This document shows positions 1-8,245 of a DNA stretch of 64,000 bases, one piece after another. Positions within the stretch are counted from its first letter, which is position 1. Every line of letters starts with the position of its first letter. The position numbers and the translations under genes were made by a program. This stretch comes from Bacillus sp. NP157 (GTDB lineage Bacteria; Pseudomonadota; Gammaproteobacteria; Xanthomonadales; Rhodanobacteraceae), in assembly GCA_018889975.1 (NCBI GenBank), contig CP076546.1, forward strand, positions 2,170,001 to 2,234,000, written 5' to 3'. Below the pieces are notes generated by a model. That model saw nothing but the letters and a program-made list of their open reading frames with translations, searched no databases and had not been told where the DNA came from.

Positions 1-475
1 CGGCGCCGATGCGCTTCATCAGCGCTGCGTCGTCCGCGTCCGCCGAGTCGTGCCTGAGCGTGTCGACGGCGCCGAGGGCGCGACGCAGGTCGGCGAAGGT
101 CCAGCCATCGACGATGGTGAAGTTGCGCTGCATGACCTTGCCCGTGGCCATGTCGTTGATCAGGTCGCGCGGCGTCATGCCCTGGCGCAATGCGAATTCA
201 CCCGCGTGCAGGCGGCCGGAGGCATGCATCTGCAGGGCCAGGGCGCGCCAGTACAACGACGGCGCCTGGGTCGCGCCGCGATCGTGCAGGTCGCGGACGA
301 TGTCCTTGAACGACGAACCGCGCGCCACGTCGATGCTCTGCCCGGTGGACGACACCGCCAGCGGTGAGCGCGCAAAGCGCGCCCAGTCGAACCAGAGCCA
401 TCCGCCGGCCGCGATGGCGGCCAGCAAAACCACCAACACGATCGCGCGCCAGGGGGCGACGCCACGCACTTTCAT
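1..475 (-). CDS. mltG: Endolytic murein transglycosylase MltG (YceG), N-terminal part
   Basis: The gene is cut by the left edge; 158 codons are visible. MltG is an inner-membrane lytic transglycosylase that cleaves nascent glycan strands and so sets their length. The visible part has a short basic N-terminus, one membrane segment at about residues 10-28, and then the LysM-like fold of the family with the stretches GSSFKDIVRDLHDRG and GEFALRQGMTPRDLI. The catalytic Glu lies in the missing part. The ATG overlaps the stop of pabC by four bases (ATGA), so the two are translationally coupled. The order pabC-mltG is the usual one in gammaproteobacteria. Identification is firm from sequence plus context. 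Confidence 0.93.
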   Translation of the reverse strand, partial: MKVRGVAPWRAIVLVVLLAAIAAGGWLWFDWARFARSPLAVSSTGQSIDVARGSSFKDIVRDLHDRGATQAPSLYWRALALQMHASGRLHAGEFALRQGMTPRDLINDMATGKVMQRNFTIVDGWTFADLRRALGAVDTLRHDSADADDAALMKRIGA

Positions 476-1308
476 CGATCACGATCCTTCGGATGGTTCG
501 GTAAGGGCAGGCCCAGCGCGGACCAGTGCGCCTGTAGCGCGCGGGTCACGGGACCGGGTCGCCACGTGCGGGCCGCGAAGGCCCGGACCGGGAGCATGCC
601 GCGAACAGCCGACGTGAGGAAGACCTCGTCGGCCTCGCACAGTCGCCCCGGGTTCATCCGGGCCACCTGCACGCCGTGCGTCGCCATGATTTCGGCCCTG
701 GCGACGCCGGCCACGCCGCAGCGCTCCAGCGGGGGCGTCACCAGCTGGCCATCGAACACGGCGAACAGGTTCGCGGCCGTCGCGCACACGAGGTCGCCGT
801 CCATGTCGCTGAGCAAGCCTTCGGCATAGGCGTCGTCATTCCATTCCGCACGCGCCAGCACCTGTTCCAGCCGATTCAGGTGCTTGATCCCGGCAAGCGC
901 AGGCTGCGTTGCAAGCCGAAGCTCGCACAGCCGCACGGCGATGCCATGCGTGGTGGCGTCGGCATCCAGCGCCAGCGGCGAGGCGGAAACGACGAGCGTG
1001 GGGCTCGGCGCGGTCGGCAGCGCATAGCCACGTGCGCCGACGCCACGCGTGAACGTGATCCGCACCACCGCGTCGTCGAGGCCTTCGCACAGGCGCAACA
1101 CCTCGGCATGCACCGCATCGATGGGCGGCACGGGCAGGCGCAGGCGTTCGCACCCTTCGCGCAGGCGGGCCGCATGGCGATGCCACAGCGGCGCCATGCC
1201 GGAGACAACGCGCAGCGTTTCAAACAGGCCATCACCGTAGGTGAATCCGCGGTCGCCGGCTGGCACCTCGCCAGCGTCGCGGAAATCCACGGAAAAGCGC
1301 GTCGTCAT
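472..1308 (-). CDS. pabC: Aminodeoxychorismate lyase PabC
   Basis: This 278-residue cytosolic enzyme is a fold-type IV PLP enzyme that splits 4-amino-4-deoxychorismate into p-aminobenzoate and pyruvate for folate synthesis. The N-terminus has the family pattern DRGFTYGDGLFET, and the PLP-binding lysine is K142 in AGIKHLNRLEQV. Length is normal for PabC. The ATG overlaps the pabB stop (ATGA at 1305-1308) and the stop overlaps mltG, so pabB-pabC-mltG is one translational chain. A branched-chain or D-amino-acid aminotransferase would look similar, but the position between pabB and mltG decides for PabC. Confidence 0.95.
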   Translation of the reverse strand: MTTRFSVDFRDAGEVPAGDRGFTYGDGLFETLRVVSGMAPLWHRHAARLREGCERLRLPVPPIDAVHAEVLRLCEGLDDAVVRITFTRGVGARGYALPTAPSPTLVVSASPLALDADATTHGIAVRLCELRLATQPALAGIKHLNRLEQVLARAEWNDDAYAEGLLSDMDGDLVCATAANLFAVFDGQLVTPPLERCGVAGVARAEIMATHGVQVARMNPGRLCEADEVFLTSAVRGMLPVRAFAARTWRPGPVTRALQAHWSALGLPLPNHPKDRDR

Positions 1309-2651
1309 GCCGCGCCGAAGATCCGCAGCAAACCGCGCGCCTTGGCCCGCGTCTCGTCCAGCTCCCGGTCCGGGACGGAGTCGGTCACGATGCCCGCACC
1401 GGCGCGCAGCGAGACATCACGCCCTTCAGCCGTCAACGTGCGGATAAGGATGTTGAGGTCCATGTCGCCACTATCGTCGAGGTAACCCAGCGCACCGGTG
1501 TAGGCGCCGCGCGGCTCCTGCTCGATGTCGCCGATGATCTGCATGCAGCGGACTTTCGGGCACCCGGTAATCGTGCCGCCCGGGAAAGTCGCCGCGATGA
1601 CTTCACCCGGCGTCACGCCTTCGCGGGCCCGGCCGCGCACGTTCGAAACGATGTGGTGCACGTGCGCATAGCTCTCCACGACCATCAGCTCGTCGACGCG
1701 CACGCTGCCCGGCACGCAGACGCGGCCGAGGTCGTTGCGCTCGAGATCGATGAGCATCACGTGCTCGGCGCGTTCCTTCGGATGTGTGGCGAGTTCGCGG
1801 ATACGCGCGGCATCGTCGTCACCGGCGACGCGCGGGCGGGTACCCGCGATCGGCCGGGTCTGCAGCACGCCATCGCGCGACTCGACCAGGCGCTCCGGCG
1901 AGGAACTGACGATGGCCCAGCCCGCATGCTGCAGCAGGCCGGCGAACGGTGCGGGATTCGCGCGACGCAGGGCCTGCATCAACGCAGCGGGCGCGGGCGC
2001 GTCGTCGAAACGGGCCGTCCAGCGGCGCGACAGGTTGACCTGGAAGGTGTCACCCGCGCGCAGGTGTTCGTGGATACGACGGACGCCGGCAAGGAATCGT
2101 TCCGGCGCGTCTTCGTCCACGCGGGCGGGGATCGCGAGCGGGAGGTCCGGCATGGCCACGGCGAGGTCGGCTTCGAGCGTATCCAGCCAGTGCGTGGCGC
2201 CCTCCTCGGCCACGAGGATGGTGCGTCCCTCCACGTGGTCGACGATCGCCGCCGCCGGCGCACGCAACGCGAACGCCACGGGGACCTCGCCGCGCGAGGC
2301 CGGCAGCCTCAGTGACGGTTCGACCTGCGCCGCCAGTTCATAGCCGAGGTACACCACCCAGCCACCGTGGAACGGCAGGCCGTCGTCGACGCGCTGGCGT
2401 CGCCGGCCAGCCCAGGCGCGATCCAGTGCATCGAGGAAGGTGCCGTCGACCGGCTCACCGTTCTCGTCGCGCAACGCGCCCTGCGCATCCAGCGCGAGCG
2501 ACGCATCGCCACCAGCGAAGAGGATGTCGAAGCGCGATTGCGCCGTGCCGGTCACGGCCGACGCAAGCAAGGCGGGATAGCGCGCCGGAAACAGCGCGGC
2601 CGGCGCGAGGAGATCGCGCCGGCCGGCAAGGGTTCGCGTCGTAAAAGCCAA
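1305..2651 (-). CDS. pabB: Aminodeoxychorismate synthase component I PabB
   Basis: This 448-residue protein adds ammonia to chorismate to give 4-amino-4-deoxychorismate, together with a glutaminase (PabA) not encoded in this window. It is a single chorismate-binding domain. The C-terminal half carries GGTITGCPKVRCMQIIGDIE, the chorismate-binding signature with the active-site lysine, and AGDTFQVNLSRR precedes it. The likely start is TTG at 2649-2651, nine bases after the fabF stop codon. There is no clear Shine-Dalgarno sequence, which suggests re-initiation by ribosomes finishing fabF. The start is less certain than the identity. Its placement after fabF ties folate supply to the fatty-acid operon. 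Confidence 0.93.
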   Translation of the reverse strand: MAFTTRTLAGRRDLLAPAALFPARYPALLASAVTGTAQSRFDILFAGGDASLALDAQGALRDENGEPVDGTFLDALDRAWAGRRRQRVDDGLPFHGGWVVYLGYELAAQVEPSLRLPASRGEVPVAFALRAPAAAIVDHVEGRTILVAEEGATHWLDTLEADLAVAMPDLPLAIPARVDEDAPERFLAGVRRIHEHLRAGDTFQVNLSRRWTARFDDAPAPAALMQALRRANPAPFAGLLQHAGWAIVSSSPERLVESRDGVLQTRPIAGTRPRVAGDDDAARIRELATHPKERAEHVMLIDLERNDLGRVCVPGSVRVDELMVVESYAHVHHIVSNVRGRAREGVTPGEVIAATFPGGTITGCPKVRCMQIIGDIEQEPRGAYTGALGYLDDSGDMDLNILIRTLTAEGRDVSLRAGAGIVTDSVPDRELDETRAKARGLLRIFGAA

Positions 2652-2659
2652 CGCTATGG

Positions 2660-3949
2660 TCAGACGCGGCGGAAGACGAGCGTGCCGTTGGTACCGCCGA
2701 AGCCGAACGAGTTGGAGATCGCCACCGTCAGGTCGGCCTTCTCGGCCTTGTTCGGCACGAGGTCCATGCCCAGCGCAGCGACTTCGGGATCGACGTCCTG
2801 CAGGTTCATGGTCGGCGGGATGATGCCGTCGCGCAGCGCCAGGATGGTGAAGATCGCTTCCACGCCGCCCGCGGCACCCAGCAGGTGGCCGGTGACCGAC
2901 TTGGTGGAGCTCACGGCAAACTTGCCCTTGTGCGTGGCGTGCTCGCCGAACACGCTGCGGATTGCCTTGGCTTCGCCCATGTCGCCCACCGGGGTGGACG
3001 TGCCGTGCGCGTTGACGTACTGCACGTCTTCCGCCTTCAGGCCGGCGTCGTGCAGCGCGTTGCGCATGGCCAGTTCGGCACCGTCGCCGCTCGGCGCGGT
3101 GATGTGGTACGCGTCGCCGCTCATGCCGAAGCCGATGATCTCGGCCAGGATGGTGGCACCGCGCGCCTTCGCGAACTCGTATTCCTCGAGCATCAGCATG
3201 CCCGCGCCGTTCGACAGCAGGAAGCCGTCACGGCCGGTGTCCCACGGACGGCTGGCGTGCGTCGGATCGTCGTTGCGCGTGGACATCGCCTTGGCCGAGC
3301 AGAAGCCCGCCATGGCGGTCGGCGTGGTGGCGAACTCGGCACCGCCGGCCAGCATCGCGTCGGCATCGCCGTATTGGATGAGGCGCATGGCCATGCCGAT
3401 ATTGTGCGCGGCCGTGGTGCAGGCCGAGACCAGCGCGATGTTCGGGCCCTTCAGGCCGTGGTAGATCGACAGGTTGCCGGCCACCATGTTGATGATCGAG
3501 CTGGGCACGTAGAACGGCGACACCTTGCGCGGGCCCTTCTCGGCCAGCTCGAGGGCGGTGCCCTCGATGGTGTGCAGGCCACCGATGCCCGCGCCAGCGG
3601 CGACGCCCACGCGACCGGCGTTCTCGTCGGTGATGACCAGGCCCGACTGACGGAACGCATGGGTGCCGGCGACGATGCCGTAGTGGATGAACGGATCCAT
3701 CCGCTTGAAGTCTTTCGCGATGGCGCGGCGTTCGTCCTCGGGCATGTCGGTGCCGTCGAAGAACGCGTCCACGGGATCGAAACCGCGCACCTCGCCCGCG
3801 ATGCGGGTGGCGTATGCGCTTGCGTCGAATTCGGTGACCGGGCCAATGCCGCTGTTACCTTCGACGACGTTCTTCCAGGCGGTGGCGAGATCGTTGCCGA
3901 CCGGCGAGACGATGCCCATGCCGGTCACTACCACACGTCGTTTGCTCAT
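2660..3949 (-). CDS. fabF: 3-oxoacyl-ACP synthase II FabF
   Basis: FabF condenses malonyl-ACP with acyl-ACP during fatty-acid elongation and helps adjust unsaturated chain length with temperature. The 429 residues are slightly longer than the 413 of E. coli. The Cys-His-His triad is visible: C177 in SACTTA, H315 in NAHGTSTP and H355 in SVTGHLLGAAGG. The ATG has a good AAGGAA site seven bases upstream. A hairpin with a T-run separates it from acpP, so it may be transcribed partly independently of acpP. FabB would lack some of these flanking residues, and the position next to acpP also favours FabF. Confidence 0.97.
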   Translation of the reverse strand: MSKRRVVVTGMGIVSPVGNDLATAWKNVVEGNSGIGPVTEFDASAYATRIAGEVRGFDPVDAFFDGTDMPEDERRAIAKDFKRMDPFIHYGIVAGTHAFRQSGLVITDENAGRVGVAAGAGIGGLHTIEGTALELAEKGPRKVSPFYVPSSIINMVAGNLSIYHGLKGPNIALVSACTTAAHNIGMAMRLIQYGDADAMLAGGAEFATTPTAMAGFCSAKAMSTRNDDPTHASRPWDTGRDGFLLSNGAGMLMLEEYEFAKARGATILAEIIGFGMSGDAYHITAPSGDGAELAMRNALHDAGLKAEDVQYVNAHGTSTPVGDMGEAKAIRSVFGEHATHKGKFAVSSTKSVTGHLLGAAGGVEAIFTILALRDGIIPPTMNLQDVDPEVAALGMDLVPNKAEKADLTVAISNSFGFGGTNGTLVFRRV

Positions 3950-4009
3950 GCGTCTGTTCCTTCACTGTGCCCAGCTAACCATACGCGGGCGCAGGTTACG
4001 GTATTCGGA

Positions 4010-4038
4010 AACGAAAACTGCGCCATGACGGCGCAGCT
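4010..4038 (-). terminator. Intrinsic terminator or attenuator between acpP and fabF
   Basis: Read on the minus strand, an eight-base stem (CTGCGCCG/CGGCGCAG type, 4018-4036) is followed by TTTTCG. It sits after acpP and before fabF. A partly efficient terminator here would let acpP, whose product is needed in large amounts, be expressed above fabF. Confidence 0.65.
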
Positions 4039-4095
4039 TCCGTGTCGCTCGGAGATCGACGGGAGGCGGCGCCTCCGATCGACAACCAATCGTCA

Positions 4096-4335
4096 TCAGC
4101 CCTTCTGGTGGGCGTTGATGTAATCGATGGCCTGCTGAACGGTGGTGATCTTCTCGGCGTCTTCGTCCGGGATCTCGGTCTCGAACTCTTCTTCGAGAGC
4201 CATCACCAGTTCAACGGTGTCCAGCGAATCCGCGCCGAGATCGTCCACGAACGATGCGTTGTTGGTGACTTCATCTTCCTTGACGCCCAGCTGCTCGACG
4301 ACGATCTTCTTGACGCGTTCTTCGATGGTGCTCAT
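4096..4335 (-). CDS. acpP: Acyl carrier protein
   Basis: A 79-residue, very acidic four-helix protein that carries growing acyl chains on a 4'-phosphopantetheine arm. The attachment site is S37 in [14 protein letters not shown], the universal ACP motif. Length and sequence are close to E. coli AcpP. The ATG has a GGGAGG site ten bases upstream. It has its own candidate promoter (4371-4399) and is flanked on both sides by terminator-like hairpins, so it can be transcribed as a short abundant message as well as from the upstream fab promoter. Confidence 0.98.
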   Translation of the reverse strand: MSTIEERVKKIVVEQLGVKEDEVTNNASFVDDLGADSLDTVELVMALEEEFETEIPDEDAEKITTVQQAIDYINAHQKG

Positions 4336-4370
4336 GTCGCTATAACCTCCCGAGGGAAAAAATCCGGCGC

Positions 4371-4399
4371 ATTGTAGTGGCTAAGGTCCATACCCGCCA
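4371..4399 (-). promoter_or_regulatory. Candidate acpP promoter
   Basis: On the minus strand a -10 hexamer TACAAT (4371-4376) is preceded, with 17 bases between, by a poor -35 TGGCGG (4394-4399). It lies about 36 bases before the acpP ATG and downstream of the fabG terminator. The -10 is close to consensus but the -35 is weak. Confidence 0.5.
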
Positions 4400-4460
4400 G
4401 CATGTGCCGTGACGTAGATAGCGGCCGGGCAAACCCGGACGCGAAAGCGTGATTGTCTCT

Positions 4461-4492
4461 CAAAATCGGCCCGGTGGCGACTGCCACGGGCC
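4461..4492 (-). terminator. Terminator-like hairpin after fabG
   Basis: On the minus strand the stem GGCCCGTGGCAG/CTGCCACCGGGCC-like (4468-4492, one bulge) is followed by GATTTTGAG. It begins eight bases after the fabG stop. The T-run is short, so termination may be partial. Confidence 0.6.
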
Positions 4493-4500
4493 TTGCCCGA

Positions 4501-5244
4501 TCAGGGCATATACATGCCGCCGTTGACGTGCAGGGTTTCGCCCGTAATGTACTTCGCGGCCGGCGAGGCCAGGAAGGCCACGGCCTCGGCGATGTCCTGG
4601 CTGTCGCCCAGGTGGCCCAGTGCAATGCCCGAGAGCAGTGCCTGGCGCTGTTCTTCCGGCAGGGCACGGGTCATGTCGGTGTCGATGAAGCCCGGAGCCA
4701 CCACGTTCACGGTGATGCCGCGCGAGCCGATCTCGCGGGCCAGCGACTTGGAGAAGGCGATGATGCCGGCCTTCGCCGCCGCGTAATTGGCCTGGCCCGG
4801 GTTGCCGGTCACGCCGACCACCGAGGCGATGCTGATGATGCGGCCCTTGCGCGCCTTCATCATCCCGCGCATCACGGCCTTCGAGGTGCGGAACACCGAG
4901 GTCAGGTTGGTATCCATGATGGCGCTCCAGTCCTCTTCCTTCATGCGCATGAGGAGCTGGTCGCGGGTGATGCCCGCATTGTTCACCAGGATCGACAACG
5001 CGCCGGAGCTTTTGGCGATCTCGTCGACCAAGGCATCGATGGCTTCGGGGTTGGTCACGTCGAGGACGCGGCCTTGGCCGCCGTGGGCGGCGAGCCGCTC
5101 GCCGATGGCTTTCGCGCCGTTTTCGCTGGTCGCGGTGCCGTACACGGTCGCGCCCAGCGCGGCAAGGCGGTCGGCGATGGCGGCGCCGATGCCGCGGCTG
5201 GCGCCGGTGACCAGCGCGATTTCACCGTTCAGGGTGTGGGTCAT
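4501..5244 (-). CDS. fabG: 3-oxoacyl-ACP reductase FabG
   Basis: A 247-residue short-chain dehydrogenase that reduces 3-oxoacyl-ACP with NADPH in each elongation cycle. The NADP-binding TGASRGIG motif is at about residues 14-21. The active site is the Ser in IISIASVVG and the Tyr and Lys in NYAAAKAG. NNAG is also present. The protein ends YITGETLHVNGGMYMP, the typical FabG tail. It lies between fabD and acpP, 26 bases after fabD, as in E. coli. Confidence 0.98.
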   Translation of the reverse strand: MTHTLNGEIALVTGASRGIGAAIADRLAALGATVYGTATSENGAKAIGERLAAHGGQGRVLDVTNPEAIDALVDEIAKSSGALSILVNNAGITRDQLLMRMKEEDWSAIMDTNLTSVFRTSKAVMRGMMKARKGRIISIASVVGVTGNPGQANYAAAKAGIIAFSKSLAREIGSRGITVNVVAPGFIDTDMTRALPEEQRQALLSGIALGHLGDSQDIAEAVAFLASPAAKYITGETLHVNGGMYMP

Positions 5245-5270
5245 GATGAGTCCTAGTCAGGAATTCGGGA

Positions 5271-6212
5271 TCAGGCCTGCACGGCGGCGTCGAGCTCGGC
5301 CGGGCTGCCGATGGGCCGGGCGTCCACCGACTTGTCGATGCGCTTGACCAGGCCGGAAAGGACCTTGCCCGGGCCGCATTCGAGGATCTGGGTGACGCCA
5401 TGGGCGGCAAGGGCCTGGACGCATTCGGTCCAGCGCACGGGCAGGTAAAGCTGGCGTTGCAGGGCGCCGCGGATGTCGTCCAGGGACGCATGCACGGTGG
5501 CGTCGGCGTTCTGCACGACCGGGATGGACGGCATCGACCACTCGATCGCCGCCATCCGCTCGCCCAGGCGATCGGCGGCATCGCGCATCAACATGCAGTG
5601 CGAAGGCACCGAAACGGCAAGTTTCACCGCCTTCTTCACGCCAAGCTCGGCCAGCCGCGCCAGCGCGCGGTCCACGGCCTCGGCGTGGCCGGCGATCACC
5701 AGCTGGCCGGGCGAATTGAAGTTGGCCGGGGCGACCACCTGGCCTTCGGCCACTTCCGCGCAAACCTGGGCGATCTGTGCGTCGTCACCGCCGAGGATGG
5801 CGGCCATGGCGCCCACGCCCGGCGGCACGGCGGCCTGCATCAGGCGGCCGCGCTCGGCGACGAGGCCGGCGGCGTTTTTCAGCGACAGTGCGCCGGCGGC
5901 CACGAGGGCGCTGTACTCGCCCAGGCTATGGCCCGAAAGGTAGGCCGGCAGCTTGCCGCCCTGCTTCAGGTACACGCGCCACACGGCAACGCTGGCGGCC
6001 AGCAGGGCCGGCTGGGTGTTTTCAGTGCTGTTGAGCTTTTCTTCCGGACCGTTCCGGGCGATGTCCCAGAGGTCCACGCCGGCACCGTCGGATGCTTCCG
6101 CGAAGGTGGCTTCCACTTCCGGGTGGGCGGCGGCCAGCTCGGCAAGCATGCCGACGGACTGCGAACCCTGGCCGGGGAAAACGATAGCGAGCGAGGCGCT
6201 GGTCGAGGTCAT
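5271..6212 (-). CDS. fabD: Malonyl-CoA:ACP transacylase FabD
   Basis: Loads malonyl groups from CoA onto ACP to feed fatty-acid synthesis. The protein has 313 residues. It starts MTSTSASLAIVFPGQGSQ, where FPGQGSQ is the family's N-terminal signature, and the nucleophile is the Ser of GHSLGEYSAL. The oxyanion-side QNADA and the VECGPG-like LECGPGKVLSGL are also present. The reading frame is open 18 codons upstream, but the ATG at 6212 places FPGQGSQ at the expected distance, so I use it. It lies between fabH and fabG. Confidence 0.97.
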   Translation of the reverse strand: MTSTSASLAIVFPGQGSQSVGMLAELAAAHPEVEATFAEASDGAGVDLWDIARNGPEEKLNSTENTQPALLAASVAVWRVYLKQGGKLPAYLSGHSLGEYSALVAAGALSLKNAAGLVAERGRLMQAAVPPGVGAMAAILGGDDAQIAQVCAEVAEGQVVAPANFNSPGQLVIAGHAEAVDRALARLAELGVKKAVKLAVSVPSHCMLMRDAADRLGERMAAIEWSMPSIPVVQNADATVHASLDDIRGALQRQLYLPVRWTECVQALAAHGVTQILECGPGKVLSGLVKRIDKSVDARPIGSPAELDAAVQA

Positions 6213-6302
6213 GCGGATCGATTCCGGGCGTTCAAACCGGGAATGGTGCCCCAACGCCCGCGCCATTGCACCATTCGCAGGCGTGTGGAGCGCCTCGACC
6301 GC

Positions 6303-7271
6303 CTAATACCGCAGCAGCGCCGATGCCCAGGTAAACCCACCCCCGAATGCCTCCAGCAGCAGGTTCTGCCCGCGCTGGACCTTGCCCGAACGCACGGCGT
6401 AATCCAGCGCCAGCGGCACCGAGCCCGACGAGGTATTGGCATGCTTGTCGACGGTGACGATCACCCGCTCCATCGACATGTTCAGCCGCTTGGCCGTGGC
6501 CTCGATGATGCGCAGGTTGGCCTGGTGCGGGATCAGCCAGTCGATGTCTTCTTCCTTCATCCCGGCATCGGCCAGCGTTTCGCCGACCAGCGCGTCGAGC
6601 GTCTTCACCGCGACCTTGAACACCTCGCGGCCGGCCATGGTGATGCGCACGCCGTGGTTCGGTGCGTCGCTGAAGCCCACCGAGACGCCCACCGGGCTGT
6701 ACAGGAGATTCTTGTAGCCGCCATCGGCATGGATGCGGGTGGCGAGGATGCCGGGCTCGTCGGACGCTTCGAGCACGACCGCGCCTGCGCCGTCGCCAAA
6801 CAGCACGCAGCTTTCGCGCTCGGTCCAGTCAACCATGCGGGTAAGCGTTTCGGCACCGATCACCAGCACGCGCCGGGCCTGGCCCGAGCGGATGAAGGCG
6901 TTGGCCACGCCAAGCGCATAGACGAAGCCCGAGCAGGCGGCGTTCACGTCGAACGCGGCGCAGCCGTTGGCTCCCAGCCGATGCTGGATGAGGCAGGCGG
7001 TGGAGGGAAAGACGAGGTCGGGGGTCGTCGTCCCGACAAGGATCATGTCGAGCGTCGAGGCCTGGACCCCGGCGGCTTCGAGCGCGCGCTGGGCGGCGAG
7101 GAAGCCGAGGTCACCCGTGGTTTCACCTTCCGCCGCGATGTGCCGCTGGGTGATACCCGTGCGCGTGCGGATCCATTCGTCGCTCGTGTCGACGATCTTC
7201 TCGAGGTCGGCATTGGTCACGACCTTGTCGGGAAGTGCGCTGCCAGTACCGGTGATGCGGGCGTATTTCAG
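6303..7271 (-). CDS. fabH: 3-oxoacyl-ACP synthase III FabH, apparent CTG start
   Basis: FabH starts fatty-acid synthesis by condensing acetyl-CoA with malonyl-ACP. The active site is C113 in NAACSGFVYAL, with His in the IPHQAN motif and Asn in the NTSSGS region. From the CTG at 7269-7271 the protein is 322 residues and starts (M)KYARITGTGSALPDKVVTNA, one residue longer than E. coli FabH before the same TGTGS strand. The only in-frame ATG, GTG or TTG near here is a GTG at 7218-7220, which would delete this conserved first strand. An in-frame TAA lies five codons upstream of the CTG. GGGGAA ends seven bases before the CTG, a good ribosome site. The identity is certain; the CTG start is an inference. 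Confidence 0.95.
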   Translation of the reverse strand: MKYARITGTGSALPDKVVTNADLEKIVDTSDEWIRTRTGITQRHIAAEGETTGDLGFLAAQRALEAAGVQASTLDMILVGTTTPDLVFPSTACLIQHRLGANGCAAFDVNAACSGFVYALGVANAFIRSGQARRVLVIGAETLTRMVDWTERESCVLFGDGAGAVVLEASDEPGILATRIHADGGYKNLLYSPVGVSVGFSDAPNHGVRITMAGREVFKVAVKTLDALVGETLADAGMKEEDIDWLIPHQANLRIIEATAKRLNMSMERVIVTVDKHANTSSGSVPLALDYAVRSGKVQRGQNLLLEAFGGGFTWASALLRY

Positions 7272-7294
7272 GACCGTTCCCCGTTAACAAGGAC

Positions 7295-7318
7295 GGAAAC
7301 GCAAAGCGGCGCGTTTCC
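7295..7318 (-). other. Stem-loop between rpmF and fabH
   Basis: A perfect eight-base inverted repeat, GGAAACGC with GCGTTTCC, encloses an eight-base loop. There is no T-run after it on either strand, so it is not an intrinsic terminator. An RNA processing or mRNA-stabilising hairpin that separates abundant rpmF message from fabH is possible. Confidence 0.5.
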
Positions 7319-7356
7319 GCGCCGCCTGCGTAAGGATGTTCCCAGCTTGCGCGGGA

Positions 7357-7551
7357 TCAGTCTTCGACTTCAACCGCACCGCGGGTGTCGATGACCTTCT
7401 TGCCACGGTAGAAGCCATCCTTCGTCACGTGGTGACGCAGGTGGACTTCACCGCTGGTCGGGTCGGTCGACAGCTGCACGCCCTTCAGGGCGTCGTGCGA
7501 ACGGCGCATGCCGCGGGTGGACGGGGTCTTGCGGCTCTTGGCAACGGCCAT
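7357..7551 (-). CDS. rpmF: 50S ribosomal protein L32
   Basis: A 64-residue basic ribosomal protein that starts [20 protein letters not shown], the canonical bL32 N-terminus, and has the [15 protein letters not shown] core. In this lineage it lacks the C4 zinc cysteines found in some other bL32 proteins. It follows yceD by 16 bases and precedes fabH, the standard yceD-rpmF-fab arrangement that couples ribosome and membrane synthesis. Confidence 0.98.
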   Translation of the reverse strand: MAVAKSRKTPSTRGMRRSHDALKGVQLSTDPTSGEVHLRHHVTKDGFYRGKKVIDTRGAVEVED

Positions 7552-7567
7552 GGCAAATCTCCAGCGA

Positions 7568-8089
7568 TTACTTCTTCATGAGTTCGCGGAGTGCCGCGAA
7601 CGGGTTGTCGGATGCTTCCGGCGAAGGCGTTTCATCTTCTTCGTCGGAGCCGGTTACGTCTTCGGGCAACTCATAGTCCGGATTGACCGGGACCAGGGGC
7701 AGCGCCAACAGCAGTTCGTCTTCGATCGTGGCCAGCGGGTCCAGCTTGCCGTCCTGCTCCAGCAGGAGCGGTTCGTAGCCGGGCGGAAGCGAAGCTTCCT
7801 CACGCTCTTCGACGATCAGTCCGAGTACGGCATCGACCTCCACCGGAAGCCGGAACGGCTCCAGGGAACGCTGGCAGACCAGCATGGGTGACGCCGTCGC
7901 GCGGACAGCCACGTAGGCAACACCCAGGTCGTCCCGACCGAAATCCAGTTCGTAGGCAACGTCTCCCTCGGGCGACGCAATCACCTCTCCGAGGCGCTTG
8001 AACGCCGAAAGGGGTAGCTGGCCCTGGAACGAACGCCGCGCACGAACTTCGCGCCAAGCGTCCACGGACGATGGCAGAGTCACGGACAT
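7568..8089 (-). CDS. yceD: YceD family (DUF177) protein, 23S rRNA accumulation protein
   Basis: A 173-residue acidic protein of the DUF177/YceD family, which is linked to 23S rRNA accumulation and is nearly always beside rpmF. It shows the family core [16 protein letters not shown] at the N-terminus and [16 protein letters not shown] in the middle. The CxxC-type pair seen in some members is reduced to one Cys here. The C-terminus is acidic ([26 protein letters not shown] is split across its last 27 residues). The ATG at 8087-8089 has no Shine-Dalgarno sequence and lies nine bases after the predicted -10, so the message is nearly leaderless. Confidence 0.9.
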   Translation of the reverse strand: MSVTLPSSVDAWREVRARRSFQGQLPLSAFKRLGEVIASPEGDVAYELDFGRDDLGVAYVAVRATASPMLVCQRSLEPFRLPVEVDAVLGLIVEEREEASLPPGYEPLLLEQDGKLDPLATIEDELLLALPLVPVNPDYELPEDVTGSDEEDETPSPEASDNPFAALRELMKK

Positions 8090-8098
8090 AATCGGGAA

Positions 8099-8127
8099 AT
8101 GGTAGGCATCAACACTCCTGAAGTCAA
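8099..8127 (-). promoter_or_regulatory. Promoter of the yceD-rpmF-fab operon
   Basis: On the minus strand TTGACT (8122-8127) and TACCAT (8099-8104) are separated by exactly 17 bases, a strong sigma-70 match. The yceD ATG starts only nine bases after the -10. Transcription would begin within about three bases of the start codon. Confidence 0.75.
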
Positions 8128-8245
8128 CCGGTTAGCGGTAGCGACAGGTTCAGCGCCCACTTTTTGCGAAGCGGGGCCGGTTTCGGGCAGACTCGCGGCG
8201 AGGCTGCAGTGTGCCGCAGCAGGCCCAACCAGGGGAAGAGCGCGC

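Noticed and set aside
7218-7220. GTG as the start of fabH
   Set aside because: It would remove the conserved first beta strand that is still encoded in frame, and no ribosome site precedes it.
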